Source: Haliea salexigens DSM 19537 (GTDB taxonomy: Bacteria; Pseudomonadota; Gammaproteobacteria; Pseudomonadales; Halieaceae). Taken from it: a DNA stretch of 64,000 nt. Shown here piece by piece: positions 42,734 to 51,867 of the stretch. The stretch is taken from assembly GCF_000423125.1 (NCBI RefSeq), contig NZ_AUHJ01000008.1, forward strand, positions 124,001 through 188,000. The letters run 5' to 3'. Positions within the stretch are counted from its first letter, which is position 1, and each line of letters begins with the position of its first letter. A program made the translations under genes and the position numbers. Below the pieces are notes generated by a model. That model ran no database searches and was not told the origin of the DNA. It saw only the letters and a program-made list of their open reading frames with translations.

Positions 42734-44422
42734 ATGGAAATGCTCGCAAAGCCTCTCGGCATGAGTCGGTTCACGTTGCTGCTGGCGGCGTATTTTGTAC
42801 TGGTTATCAATATTCCCCTTGCTGCGCGGCTGGTCACGATACTGCAGCACACCGAGGGCCTGAGCCTGGGCATGGTGCTTTCCCTGCCGCTGTTCTTCGG
42901 ATCGGTGTTCTACCTGCTGTTCAGCGTCTGGACCTTTCGCTACCTCGCCCGGCCGTTTGCCGTTGTGCTGCTGCTCGCTTCTTCGCTGGTCAGCTACGCC
43001 ATGTATTACTACGGCACCGTGTTCGACATGGACATGATCCGCAATCTGGTGGAAACCAACCCGGGTGAGGCGCGGGCCTACCTGAATGTGAACCTCGCGC
43101 TCTGGTGGCTGTTCACCGGGGTTGTGCCTGCAATAATTTTTGCCGTGTTGCCGCTGCGCAGCCAGTCCCTGACACGCGAGCTGGGCAGCAAGCTGTTCTC
43201 CATGACACTTGCGGTCGTCGTTGTACTGGGTATTGCCGCGCTCTATTACAAGGATTACGCATCCCTTGGGCGGAACAACCACGAACTGAACAAGCTCATT
43301 ATTCCCACACATTATCTCTACAGTGCCGGCAAGTTCGTGAGCCGTACCTACCTTGCGCCACCCAGGGCGCATCAGGCGCTGGGGGAAGATGCCCTGGTGG
43401 CGGACCGCGAGCATACGCGGAAAAAGCGCCTCACCGTGCTGGTGCTTGGTGAGACGGCACGCGCCCGCAACTTTGAATTGAACGGCTACCCGCGCCCCAC
43501 GAACGCGTTCACCCGGGACCTCGGTCTGGTGTCCTTCAGGCGGGTCTCCTCCTGCGGGACTGCCACTGCGGTGTCGGTGCCCTGCCTGTTTTCCCGGCTG
43601 GACCGCAGCGACTATGACCCGGCGTTGGCGAAAACACAGGACAACCTGCTGGATGTAATGCAACACGCCGGAATCCAGGTGCGTTGGCTGGAGAACGACG
43701 GCGGCTGCAAAGGCGTGTGTACGCGAGTGCCGACGAAGGCGTTTGAACCCCACCAGGGTGAGCCCTTCTGTGAAGGCGAGTATTGCCAGGACGAAGTCCT
43801 GCTCGGTGGGCTGGAGGCGCAACTGGCAGCGCTGGAACAGGAGGATACGCTCATTGTGCTGCACCTGGCCGGCAGCCATGGCCCCACCTACAACCAGCGT
43901 TACCCGGAAGCCTTTCGTCGCTTCACGCCGGACTGTCCGCGCAGTGACATACAGAACTGCTCAGACCTGCAGATCGTCAACAGCTACGACAACACACTGT
44001 ACTACGACGATTACGTGATGAGCCGGGTGATTGCCCAGCTAGCCGAACAAACACAGTGGCAGACCAGCCTGCTGTATGTCTCCGATCACGGGGAGTCTCT
44101 GGGGGAAAACGGTATGTACTTGCACGGTATGCCCTACGCGCTGGCCCCCGACGAGCAAACCCAGGTCCCGATGCTGCTGTGGATGTCTGCGGAGTTTTCT
44201 TCGACGCAGGGTTACGACGGTGGTTGCGTGGCACAGGTTGCCGCGCAGGCAAACCTTTCGCATGACAACGTATTCGACACCATGCTCGGCCTGATGCGGG
44301 TGCAAACCGGTATCTATCGGCCGCAGCAGGACATGCTCAACCCCTGTCGACAGGCGGCGTTGGTCGCACAGGCCGACCGTAGCCCGGGTGCCTCACCCGC
44401 GCTTGATGGCAACCGGAGTTGA
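42734..44422 (+). CDS. eptA: Lipid A phosphoethanolamine transferase, EptA type
   Basis: A 562-residue inner-membrane protein with five N-terminal membrane helices (to about residue 175) and a periplasmic alkaline-phosphatase-fold domain. The catalytic motif LVLGETARARNFELNGYPRPTN carries the threonine nucleophile; other metal ligands lie in HLAGSHGPTYNQRYP and YVSDHGESLGENGMYLHG. Several cysteines (SSCGTA, GGCKGVC, CEGEYC) match the family disulfides. It moves phosphoethanolamine from phosphatidylethanolamine to lipid A, lowering negative charge and polymyxin binding. Starts at 42734 and 42740 are both possible; the latter has better spacing to GAGGAG. Confidence 0.92.
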   Translation: MEMLAKPLGMSRFTLLLAAYFVLVINIPLAARLVTILQHTEGLSLGMVLSLPLFFGSVFYLLFSVWTFRYLARPFAVVLLLASSLVSYAMYYYGTVFDMDMIRNLVETNPGEARAYLNVNLALWWLFTGVVPAIIFAVLPLRSQSLTRELGSKLFSMTLAVVVVLGIAALYYKDYASLGRNNHELNKLIIPTHYLYSAGKFVSRTYLAPPRAHQALGEDALVADREHTRKKRLTVLVLGETARARNFELNGYPRPTNAFTRDLGLVSFRRVSSCGTATAVSVPCLFSRLDRSDYDPALAKTQDNLLDVMQHAGIQVRWLENDGGCKGVCTRVPTKAFEPHQGEPFCEGEYCQDEVLLGGLEAQLAALEQEDTLIVLHLAGSHGPTYNQRYPEAFRRFTPDCPRSDIQNCSDLQIVNSYDNTLYYDDYVMSRVIAQLAEQTQWQTSLLYVSDHGESLGENGMYLHGMPYALAPDEQTQVPMLLWMSAEFSSTQGYDGGCVAQVAAQANLSHDNVFDTMLGLMRVQTGIYRPQQDMLNPCRQAALVAQADRSPGASPALDGNRS

Positions 44423-44460
44423 TCCCTTCCGCACGCCTTACCCCCTGCAGGATGCTACCT

Positions 44461-46413
44461 ATGGCTAACTGGTTACCCGCCGCCGTCGAGCGCCTGATTC
44501 GACCGCTCTGGTTGTTCCTGCTCGGTGGCCTGTTGCTTACTACCGGCAGTCGCCTGGGCCTGATGTCGTGGCAGATGGAGCGCATCACTGATGCATCTAC
44601 CGCGCTCACTGTGCTCGGCTTCGGCATTCGCATCGACCTGGTAATGCTCTGTTACTGGCTTATTCCTGCGGTGTTGCTGTTGCTGCCCCTGCCTTCCCGT
44701 TACCACCGTACGCCGCTCTATCTCTGGCTGGCGGCGGGCTTCGGATTGCTGGCCTTTATGGAAGCCGTTACTCCGGGGTTTATTGCCCAGTACGATTTGC
44801 GTCCAAACCGCCTGTTCGTTGAATACCTGCAGTACCCGCAGGAAGTGTTCGGCATGTTGCTGGGTGGTTTTCAGGTGGAGCTGGTGTTCGGGTTGCTGGT
44901 TCTGCTGGCGGCGCCGTACCTGGCGTATGTCACTCTCCTGCGCTTTGCGCCCTCGGGTGGGCAGCCTGTCGCCATCGGCGTGCGGCTTGCGGTCATCGTA
45001 TTACTGTTGCCACTGCTGGTCCTGGGCGCACGGGGTACACTGCGGCACCGGCCGATCAATCCCGGCTTCACCGCGTTCAGCAGTGATGCGCTGCTCAACG
45101 ACCTGACCCTGAACTCACTGTATTCAGTGGCCTGGGCCGTGCGCGCGCTGCGCGCAGAAATCGATGCCTCCCGCTTGTATCCCCAGTTGCCAGATGCCGT
45201 GCTGTTCACCGAGGTGCGCAAAGCGATGGGCCTGCCGGAGGCGCAGTTTCTGTCGGCGCGTTACCCGACCTGGCACGCACAGAGGCCCTCGGTGGTAGCA
45301 CCGAGGTTACGCAACCTTGTTATCGTGCTTGAAGAGAGCCTCGGCGCACAGTACGTGGGCACGCTGGGCGGCGACACGCTGACGCCGTCCTTCGATGCGC
45401 TGGCGGAGACCGGTTGGCTACTGGAAGAGCTCTATGCCACCGGAACCCGTTCCGTACGAGGCATTGAAGCAGCGGTGACGGGGTTCCTGCCGACGCCCGC
45501 GCGCAGCGTGGTGAAGCTGCCGCGCTCGCAGCAGGACTTTTTTACCCTGGCCTCACTGTTTGGGACCCGCGGCTACGACACCTCGTTCATTTATGGCGGC
45601 GAAGGACATTTTGACAACATGGCGAGCTTTTTCCTCGGCAACGGCTTTCACCGGGTTGTTGACCGGCGACATTATGATAACCCCGAGTTCACGGGCTCCT
45701 GGGGTGTTTCCGATGGCGACCTCATGCGCAAGGCGCACGATGAGTTCACCCGCTTGCATGCGGAGGGCAAGCCTTTCTTTAGCCTGGTATTCAGCTCATC
45801 CAATCACACACCCTATGACTATCCGGTAGATGCGATAACACCGGTAGAGCAGCCCCCCAACACCAAGCGCAATGCCATCCGTTACGCCGATCACGCCCTG
45901 GGTGAGTTCTTTGCTCTCGCCCGGGGCAGTGACTACTGGGACGACACCCTGTTTCTGGTTGTGGCAGACCACGACGACCGTGTCTTTGGGCGCCAGCTGG
46001 TGCCTATCGAACATTTCAGAATTCCGGGGCTGATTCTCGGTAAAGGTATTACACCGCGGCGTGACCCGCGGGTGTTCAGCCAGATTGACCTGCCTCCCAC
46101 GCTACTGTCCCTGTTGGGTATTGCATCACAACACCCGATGTTGGGTCGCGATATCACCACGCTGCCTGAGGCTTACGAGGGTCGCGCCATAATGCAATAC
46201 GGTGCCAATCAGGCGTACTGGCGGGGGCAAGAGGTGGTGGTAACCCAGCCCGAGCGCCCAGTCACCACGTATCGCATGGACCGTGAGCACTTTTCCCTGA
46301 TGCCCGCGCCTGCAAACCCGGAGCTCGAGCGCGAGGCCCTGGCTCATGCCCTGTGGGGCAGCCTGGCCTATCGGCGCGGCTTGTACCCGCCGAGCATCAA
46401 CGGAGAAGACTAG
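44461..46413 (+). CDS. LtaS-type (sulfatase-fold) membrane phosphotransferase
   Basis: A 650-residue protein from ATG 44461 (AGGA upstream), with about five N-terminal membrane segments and a periplasmic sulfatase-fold domain from about residue 280. Motifs are LVIVLEESLGAQYVG, the probable nucleophile Thr in GTRSVRG, SSNHTPYDYP and VVADHDDRVFG. This is the lipoteichoic acid synthase/phosphoglycerol transferase group, which in Gram-negatives adds phosphoglycerol or similar groups to glycans such as osmoregulated periplasmic glucans. The acceptor here is unknown. Its stop overlaps the dgkA start. Confidence 0.88.
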   Translation: MANWLPAAVERLIRPLWLFLLGGLLLTTGSRLGLMSWQMERITDASTALTVLGFGIRIDLVMLCYWLIPAVLLLLPLPSRYHRTPLYLWLAAGFGLLAFMEAVTPGFIAQYDLRPNRLFVEYLQYPQEVFGMLLGGFQVELVFGLLVLLAAPYLAYVTLLRFAPSGGQPVAIGVRLAVIVLLLPLLVLGARGTLRHRPINPGFTAFSSDALLNDLTLNSLYSVAWAVRALRAEIDASRLYPQLPDAVLFTEVRKAMGLPEAQFLSARYPTWHAQRPSVVAPRLRNLVIVLEESLGAQYVGTLGGDTLTPSFDALAETGWLLEELYATGTRSVRGIEAAVTGFLPTPARSVVKLPRSQQDFFTLASLFGTRGYDTSFIYGGEGHFDNMASFFLGNGFHRVVDRRHYDNPEFTGSWGVSDGDLMRKAHDEFTRLHAEGKPFFSLVFSSSNHTPYDYPVDAITPVEQPPNTKRNAIRYADHALGEFFALARGSDYWDDTLFLVVADHDDRVFGRQLVPIEHFRIPGLILGKGITPRRDPRVFSQIDLPPTLLSLLGIASQHPMLGRDITTLPEAYEGRAIMQYGANQAYWRGQEVVVTQPERPVTTYRMDREHFSLMPAPANPELEREALAHALWGSLAYRRGLYPPSINGED

Positions 46414-46814
46414 TGCCGGAGCCCGCGGTAGTTGACACACCTGATTACACGCCGGGGCAGACCCCACGCACCGGTCTTGCGCGGGTGCTGAAAGCGTTTG
46501 TGCATTCCGGGCGTGGCCTGCGCTATGCATTCCGCCACGAGGCGGCCATTCGTCAGGAGTGCGCGGTGCTCGCCCTGGGCACAGTCATTGTTTACTGGGC
46601 AGAGCTGCCGTTCTTCAAGGCGGGCCTGTTACTGTGCAGCCTGCTTTTCCTGCTGGTGGTGGAGCTGCTGAACTCCGCTGTAGAGGCTGTGGTCGATCGC
46701 GTGGGGCTGGAGTATCACCCCTTGAGCGGCGCCGCCAAGGACATGGGCTCGGCGGCGGTTCTGCTGTGTTCGCTGGGGGTGGCGTTACTGTGGGTGCTTA
46801 CGCTGCTGGGGTGA
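46413..46814 (+). CDS. dgkA: Diacylglycerol kinase
   Basis: A 133-residue protein starting at GTG 46413, overlapping the previous stop by one base. It has the three membrane helices and surface motif of DgkA: GLRYAFRHEAAIRQEC, LLVVELLNSAVEAVVDR and AKDMGSAAVLL. It phosphorylates diacylglycerol to phosphatidic acid at the inner membrane. In this operon it would recycle the diacylglycerol left when head groups are taken from phospholipids by the two upstream transferases. An N-terminal tail of about 25 residues is longer than in E. coli. Confidence 0.95.
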   Translation: MPEPAVVDTPDYTPGQTPRTGLARVLKAFVHSGRGLRYAFRHEAAIRQECAVLALGTVIVYWAELPFFKAGLLLCSLLFLLVVELLNSAVEAVVDRVGLEYHPLSGAAKDMGSAAVLLCSLGVALLWVLTLLG

Positions 46815-46893
46815 AGGGGGCGCTCATCAAGCCAGGACAACCTGATGCTACTGTAGCCAAGTGCCAGCAGGTGTTTATATACTCGGGTGTCGC

Positions 46894-46916
46894 TGTGTGC
46901 CGGACTTTGGCACACA
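46894..46916 (+). terminator. Hairpin after dgkA
   Basis: TGTGTGCC and GGCACACA form an 8-bp perfect stem with a 7-base loop, 80 bases after dgkA. No strong T-tract follows (CATTTCTCC), so it is a possible factor-assisted terminator or leader structure of the next gene. Confidence 0.4.
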
Positions 46917-46952
46917 CATTTCTCCAACGTTGCGCCTGCAGGATCTGCCTAG

Positions 46953-47345
46953 ATGTTCAATTACGCGTTCTACCAGAAGAATATTCGCGCCCTGGGGGGC
47001 ATAGCGATCCTTGTCAGTATTGGCGCCTGGGCGCTGGACTGGTTCGATGTGGTGTATGCCTGTCCCTTCTGCCAGGTACAGCGCACGGTAATCGGTCTGC
47101 TCGGTGCGTTTATGCTGCTCGGGAGCAGTCATTTCCTCGTCAAGTATTTCGCCACCGTCATCGGCTTCTTTGGCGCCGGCGTCGCGATGATGCAACATTT
47201 CCGCGGCTGGGTGAAAATCCACAAGGGCGAGTTCAGCTGGTACGAGCCAATCTACCTCGACGCGTTTCTGTTGTCGTGCTTTGCGCTGTTCATCATTATT
47301 GCCCAAGTCTGGTTGCTGTGTTTGCGCAATGTTAAAGAACCGTAA
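46953..47345 (+). CDS. DsbB-like membrane protein with a single cysteine pair
   Basis: A 130-residue protein with four hydrophobic segments (about 14-30, 45-58, 65-82, 102-125). After the first comes ACPFCQVQRTVIGLLG, with C37-x2-C40, the quinone-reactive motif of DsbB, which oxidises DsbA. The second periplasmic loop of DsbB normally has two more cysteines; here the loop between segments 3 and 4 (QHFRGWVKIHKGEFSWYEPI) has none. It is also shorter than DsbB (176 residues in E. coli). It may be a reduced DsbB relative or a quinone-linked thiol protein of other function. Confidence 0.65.
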   Translation: MFNYAFYQKNIRALGGIAILVSIGAWALDWFDVVYACPFCQVQRTVIGLLGAFMLLGSSHFLVKYFATVIGFFGAGVAMMQHFRGWVKIHKGEFSWYEPIYLDAFLLSCFALFIIIAQVWLLCLRNVKEP

Positions 47346-47463
47346 CGGGTTTCTGCTGTGTAACAGGTCCACTGTGCGTTGCGCGCGCTGGCCATCGACA
47401 GACCGCACAGGTATTGTATCGGGCTCACTAACGATAGTTAATTAGCCTGACCGGGAGCTGTGC

Positions 47464-48294
47464 ATGAAGACGCTGGAAACCCTGCTGACGGAGACTTCGG
47501 AGAAAATATTCACCATAACGCTGAACCGCGAGAAAAACCTCAACGCGCTGTCGTCTCTAGTGCTTGAGGAGCTGGAATGCGCGCTCAATTCGGTGCGTTC
47601 GGACCCCGCGGTGTCGGTGATTGTGATCAAGTCGAAGGGCCGGGCTTTTTCGTCGGGCTACGAACTGGGTGGGGATAACTGGGTCACCTCGCAGTATCCC
47701 GGTAACGCAGACCCGATCGATCTACAGGCAGACCGCCGTGATATTCATGAACTCGTGGATTACTGGATGCGGATCTGGCGCTATCCCAAACCCATCGTGG
47801 CCCAGGTGCAGGGCGACTGTCTTTCCGGGGCGGGCGAACTGCTCGCCGTCTGCGACCTCGCCATCGTCAGTGATCGTGCGCGCTTCGGCCACCCGGCAGC
47901 CTGTGATCTGGGGATTCCACCCTCCATCATGTTCTGGCCCATACTTATTGGTCTGCGCAAAACCAAGGAGTTGCTGCTGACCTCCAAGCTGATTGACGCC
48001 CAAGAGGCCCTGAGCATTGGCCTGGTCAACGAGGTGGTGCCCCACGATGAGCTGGAAGCGCGTGTACAGGCAGTTGCGGCCAAGGTCGCGAAGGCGCCTT
48101 CTGACAACTCCATTTTGTTGAAGAGCATCTCCAACACGTGGTTCGAGAACATGGGCATGCAGCAATCAATCCGCACTGGCGCCGACATTGATGCCATCTA
48201 TCACCAGAACCGCAGCTACACGGACTTCTTCAAGACCGTGGAAGAAGAGGGTGTGAAGGCAGCCTTCGCCAAACGCGCACGGCTGTACAGCTGA
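47464..48294 (+). CDS. Enoyl-CoA hydratase/isomerase (crotonase) family protein
   Basis: A 276-residue crotonase-fold protein. KGRAFSSGYELGG and GDCLSGAGELLAVCDLAIVSD provide the oxyanion hole and the first catalytic glutamate position. The second glutamate of hydratases is not obvious in GHPAACDLGIPPSIMF, so isomerase or hydrolase chemistry is possible. It is followed 11 bases later by an acyl-CoA ligase and then an acyl-CoA dehydrogenase, so it likely acts third in a short acyl-CoA pathway. Confidence 0.88.
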   Translation: MKTLETLLTETSEKIFTITLNREKNLNALSSLVLEELECALNSVRSDPAVSVIVIKSKGRAFSSGYELGGDNWVTSQYPGNADPIDLQADRRDIHELVDYWMRIWRYPKPIVAQVQGDCLSGAGELLAVCDLAIVSDRARFGHPAACDLGIPPSIMFWPILIGLRKTKELLLTSKLIDAQEALSIGLVNEVVPHDELEARVQAVAAKVAKAPSDNSILLKSISNTWFENMGMQQSIRTGADIDAIYHQNRSYTDFFKTVEEEGVKAAFAKRARLYS

Positions 48295-48305
48295 GGAGGA
48301 CCGAC

Positions 48306-49937
48306 ATGAGCGTGGCAATGAATGGCAGCCTGCCGATATGCAGCAGTTACGAAACGTTGTGCGAGCAGTTTTCCTGGTCGATTCCGGAAATGTTCAACAT
48401 TGCGGATGCGATTTGCGACCGCTGGGCGGCTGACGAAGAACGCGTTGCCATCACCTTTGAAGATCCCGACAAGCAGATCCACCAGTTCACCTACCGCCGC
48501 CTGCAGCGCGATGCCAACCGCCTCGCGAACCTGTTTGCTTCCCTGGGCCTTGCCCGTGGCGACCGGATCACGGTGTGTCTGCCGCAGCGGCCCGAATGCG
48601 CCATTTCGCATATCGCCTGCTTCAAGTCCGGTATTGTGTCCTGCCTGGCCTCGGTGCTGTTTGGCGAGGAGGCTTTGAAGCACCGCATCAACGGTAGCCA
48701 CTCGCGCTTGTGCATAGTCGATGCCGACAATTACGCCAAGATCGAGGGAATCTTTGACCAGTGCCCGTCGCTGGAACACATCGTGGTCGTTGGCGAGGTG
48801 GATGCCGATCTGCCACTGGGCTTTTACGCCGCAACCCGTGAGCTCTCTGATGAGTGGGTCAATGTTGCCACGCGTGCGGAAGAGCCCGCCTGGATCAACT
48901 ACACCTCCGGTACCACGGGTCTGCCAAAAGGTGTGGTGATGCCGCACCGCGCCGTCCTCGGCAATGTGTCTGCCTTCGGGTATCTGTTTGACTACTTTCC
49001 GCAACCGGGTGATGTACTGTGGTCACAGGCAGACTGGGCCTGGGTTGCCGGGTTTGCCGATATTTTTCTCGTTGGCACCTTCCACGGCTGCCGCATCGTG
49101 TCCACCAGCATGAAGGGTTTTGATCCGGTCGAAGGTTTCCGCATTCTGTCAGACCACAAGGTGACGGTTTCACTGCTGACACCCACCATGCTGAAGCTGA
49201 TGCGTGAGGCCAGTGCGCGGGTGGAAACGGACAAGGTGCAGCTGCGCGTGGTGCTGTCAGGGGGAGAGGCGGTCGGCGCCGAGCTGGCTGGCTGGGCAGA
49301 CGAGCATTTCAACATGACCATTAATGAAGGTTTTGGACAGTCCGAGTGTAACGGCATGATTGGCAGCAACCCCAAGCTGATGTCGGTGCGCCACGGATCA
49401 CTGGGCAAGCCTACGCCTGGTGCGGTGTGCGCAATTGTCGACGAGGACGGGAATGAAGTTGCCGATGGCGAGCGTGGCAATATCGCGATTCAGCGACCTC
49501 ACCCGGCGATGTTCCTTTACTATCTGGATGATCCCGAGGCCACCAGCGCGAAGTTCAGCGGTGACTGGATGCTCACCGGCGACATAGGCAGCCGCGATAC
49601 AGAGGGTTACTTCTGGTTTCACGGGCGCTCGGACGACGTGATCACCAGCTCGGGATATCGCATCGGCCCCACTGAAATCGAGGATGTTCTGCTCTCTTCG
49701 CCGGCAGTCAAGATTGTCGCGGTGGTGGGAGTACCCGATGAACAGAGAACCGAGCTTATCAAGGCCGTGGTCGTCCTGGCCGAGGGCGAGCAGCCTTCGG
49801 ATGAGCTCACAGCGTCGCTGAAGGCGCTGGTCAGGAACAAGCTGGCCAGACACGAGGTGCCGCATATCATCGAATACGCCGACAGCCTGCCAATGACTGC
49901 CACAGGAAAAATCCTGCGGCGGGAACTTCGGGGCTAG
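48306..49937 (+). CDS. AMP-forming acyl-CoA synthetase (medium-chain type)
   Basis: A 543-residue ANL-family ligase. The AMP-binding motif is INYTSGTTGLPKGVVMPHRA, followed by INEGFGQSEC, the hinge region DDVITSSGYRIGPTEIEDVL and the C-terminal catalytic lysine in PMTATGKILRREL. The architecture resembles acetyl-CoA synthetase and medium-chain ligases rather than FadD. It should activate a carboxylic acid of unknown identity. It is preceded by GAGGA and sits between the crotonase and the dehydrogenase. Confidence 0.9.
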   Translation: MSVAMNGSLPICSSYETLCEQFSWSIPEMFNIADAICDRWAADEERVAITFEDPDKQIHQFTYRRLQRDANRLANLFASLGLARGDRITVCLPQRPECAISHIACFKSGIVSCLASVLFGEEALKHRINGSHSRLCIVDADNYAKIEGIFDQCPSLEHIVVVGEVDADLPLGFYAATRELSDEWVNVATRAEEPAWINYTSGTTGLPKGVVMPHRAVLGNVSAFGYLFDYFPQPGDVLWSQADWAWVAGFADIFLVGTFHGCRIVSTSMKGFDPVEGFRILSDHKVTVSLLTPTMLKLMREASARVETDKVQLRVVLSGGEAVGAELAGWADEHFNMTINEGFGQSECNGMIGSNPKLMSVRHGSLGKPTPGAVCAIVDEDGNEVADGERGNIAIQRPHPAMFLYYLDDPEATSAKFSGDWMLTGDIGSRDTEGYFWFHGRSDDVITSSGYRIGPTEIEDVLLSSPAVKIVAVVGVPDEQRTELIKAVVVLAEGEQPSDELTASLKALVRNKLARHEVPHIIEYADSLPMTATGKILRRELRG

Positions 49938-49980
49938 CACGCCACCGCTGAGTGGTGATCTTTTTTGTTAAGGATGAGTG

Positions 49981-51798
49981 ATGCACGTTGCGTTATTGAA
50001 TGACCGCGATATTGAGTTTCTGCTTTTCAAGGTATTTGACACCAACGACGTGTTACACCGTGAGCGGTATAGCGAGCACACGCTGGAAACGATCAACATG
50101 ACCTTGCAGACCGCCAAAAGCGTCGCGGAGAAGTACTTCCTCAATCACTACGCCAAGGGCGATGCCCAGGAACCGGTTTTCGATGGCAAAACCGTTACCA
50201 CTGTCGAGGAGACCAAGCAGGCCTGGTCTGCGTTCGCAGAGGCGGGTTTCTTCGCCGCCACCTGTGATTTCGAGGATGGGGGCATGCAGCTTCCCTACAT
50301 TGTGATGCGCGCGGCCAATGCCTATTTTTATGCGGCCAACCCGGGCACCGCGGGCTACTGCCTGCTCTGCATTGCGGCGGCGGACCTGCTGGAAACCTTC
50401 GGCTCCGCGGAGCAGAAGAATACCTACCTCGCGCACATGCGCTCGGGTCGCTTCACCGGCACTATGGCGCTCACCGAGCCCGCGCAGGGGTCGGCGTTGC
50501 AAGATATCTCCACCCGGGCGAAACCGTCAGGCGATGGCAGCTACCGTCTGTTCGGCCAGAAGATGTACATTTCCGGTGGCGATCACGACCTGACCGAGAA
50601 CATCATCCACATGGTTCTGGCCAAGACGGTGTGCCCGGACACGGGCAAAGAGGGCATTTCGCTGTTTATTTGCCCCAAGGTGCACGTGAACGCCGACGGC
50701 ACGCTGGGCGAGCGCAACGATGTCGCCCTTGCCGGGCTGTTGCACAAGATGGGGTTTCGCAATGCCACCTCGACCGTGCTCAACTTCGGCGAGAAGGACG
50801 GCGCGGTAGGCTACCTGTTGGGTGAGCTGAACAGAGGCCTGGCGCACATGTTCCAGATGATGAACGATGCGCGCATCGCGGTGGGGTTGTTTGCCACGGC
50901 GCTGGGCTACCAAGGCTACAACTACTCCCTGCTCTATGCGCAGCAGCGCAAGCAGGGCAGAACGTCGCGCCCTGCCAAACAGCAGGACCGGGGTGCGCAG
51001 GTTGAGATCATTGAACACGCGGATGTGCGCCGCATGTTGCTCACCCAGAAGGCCTACGCAGAAGCGTCTCTGGCGATGACGTTCTATGCCAGTGTGCTGT
51101 TTGAAGACAGCCGCTCGGCTCCGTCCACCGTTGCGCGTGAAGAGGCCGCTGCACTGCTGGACCTGGTCACTCCGATCATCAAATCCTGGCCGTCCAAATA
51201 TTGCCTGGCGGCGAACGACCTGGCGATACAGGTGCTTGGCGGCGCCGGCTACACGCGGGATCATCTGGTGGAGCAGTACTATCGGGACAACCGCTTGAAT
51301 CCGATTCACGAGGGCACGGAGGGCATTCAGGCCATCGACCTGCTGGGGCGTAAAGTGGGTGCCGAAGATGGCGCAGCGTTCCAGCGCCTGATCGCGGTCA
51401 TCGAGGGGGACCTGCAGCGTGGTGAGCAGGATGCGCATGCCACGGTTGTTGAGGTCACCGCGGCACTGCAGCAAGGCGTCACTGCCCTCGTTCAGGTCAC
51501 TGAAGCACTGCTGCCCGAAATCGGCCGCGACCGAACGGCTGCGCTTGCCAATGCGACGGTGTATCTGGATATGTTCGGACGGGTGTTTGCTGCCTGGATG
51601 TGGTTGAAGCAGGCGCTGGCTGCTGCGGAGTGCTTGCGCACTGCAGGCACCGCGGCAGCAGAAGCAGATTTCTGCCAGGGTAAACTGCAAGCCGCAAGGT
51701 TCTTCGCCCGCTGGGAGTTACCCAAGTACCAGCATGAGGCACAGATACTGCTACAGCGCTATGATGAACCCCTGAGCATGCCGGCTGAGTGGTTCTAA
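49981..51798 (+). CDS. Acyl-CoA dehydrogenase, about 600-residue type (DmdC/FadE5-like)
   Basis: A 605-residue flavoprotein from ATG 49981 (AAGGA upstream). The acyl-CoA dehydrogenase core shows TGTMALTEPAQGSALQDIST and VLGGAGYTRDHLVEQYYRDN. The catalytic base is the second Glu of HEGTEGIQ, followed by AIDLLGRKV. A C-terminal helical extension of about 150 residues follows, as in 3-methylmercaptopropionyl-CoA dehydrogenase and long-chain relatives. It introduces the alpha-beta double bond for the crotonase. Substrate is not determined by sequence. Confidence 0.9.
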   Translation: MHVALLNDRDIEFLLFKVFDTNDVLHRERYSEHTLETINMTLQTAKSVAEKYFLNHYAKGDAQEPVFDGKTVTTVEETKQAWSAFAEAGFFAATCDFEDGGMQLPYIVMRAANAYFYAANPGTAGYCLLCIAAADLLETFGSAEQKNTYLAHMRSGRFTGTMALTEPAQGSALQDISTRAKPSGDGSYRLFGQKMYISGGDHDLTENIIHMVLAKTVCPDTGKEGISLFICPKVHVNADGTLGERNDVALAGLLHKMGFRNATSTVLNFGEKDGAVGYLLGELNRGLAHMFQMMNDARIAVGLFATALGYQGYNYSLLYAQQRKQGRTSRPAKQQDRGAQVEIIEHADVRRMLLTQKAYAEASLAMTFYASVLFEDSRSAPSTVAREEAAALLDLVTPIIKSWPSKYCLAANDLAIQVLGGAGYTRDHLVEQYYRDNRLNPIHEGTEGIQAIDLLGRKVGAEDGAAFQRLIAVIEGDLQRGEQDAHATVVEVTAALQQGVTALVQVTEALLPEIGRDRTAALANATVYLDMFGRVFAAWMWLKQALAAAECLRTAGTAAAEADFCQGKLQAARFFARWELPKYQHEAQILLQRYDEPLSMPAEWF

Positions 51799-51804
51799 CC
51801 TGTT

Positions 51805-51837
51805 GCGCCTGCGCAGTCGAGCGTGTCTGCGAGGCGC
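51805..51837 (+). terminator. Hairpin between the dehydrogenase and oxyR
   Basis: GCGCCTGCGCAG (51805-51816) and CTGCGAGGCGC (51827-51837) pair with one bulged base. No T-tract; a possible terminator of the acyl-CoA operon. Confidence 0.4.
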
Positions 51838-51867
51838 AGGCACAGGTTGGAGGGCAGCTAAACGCCA

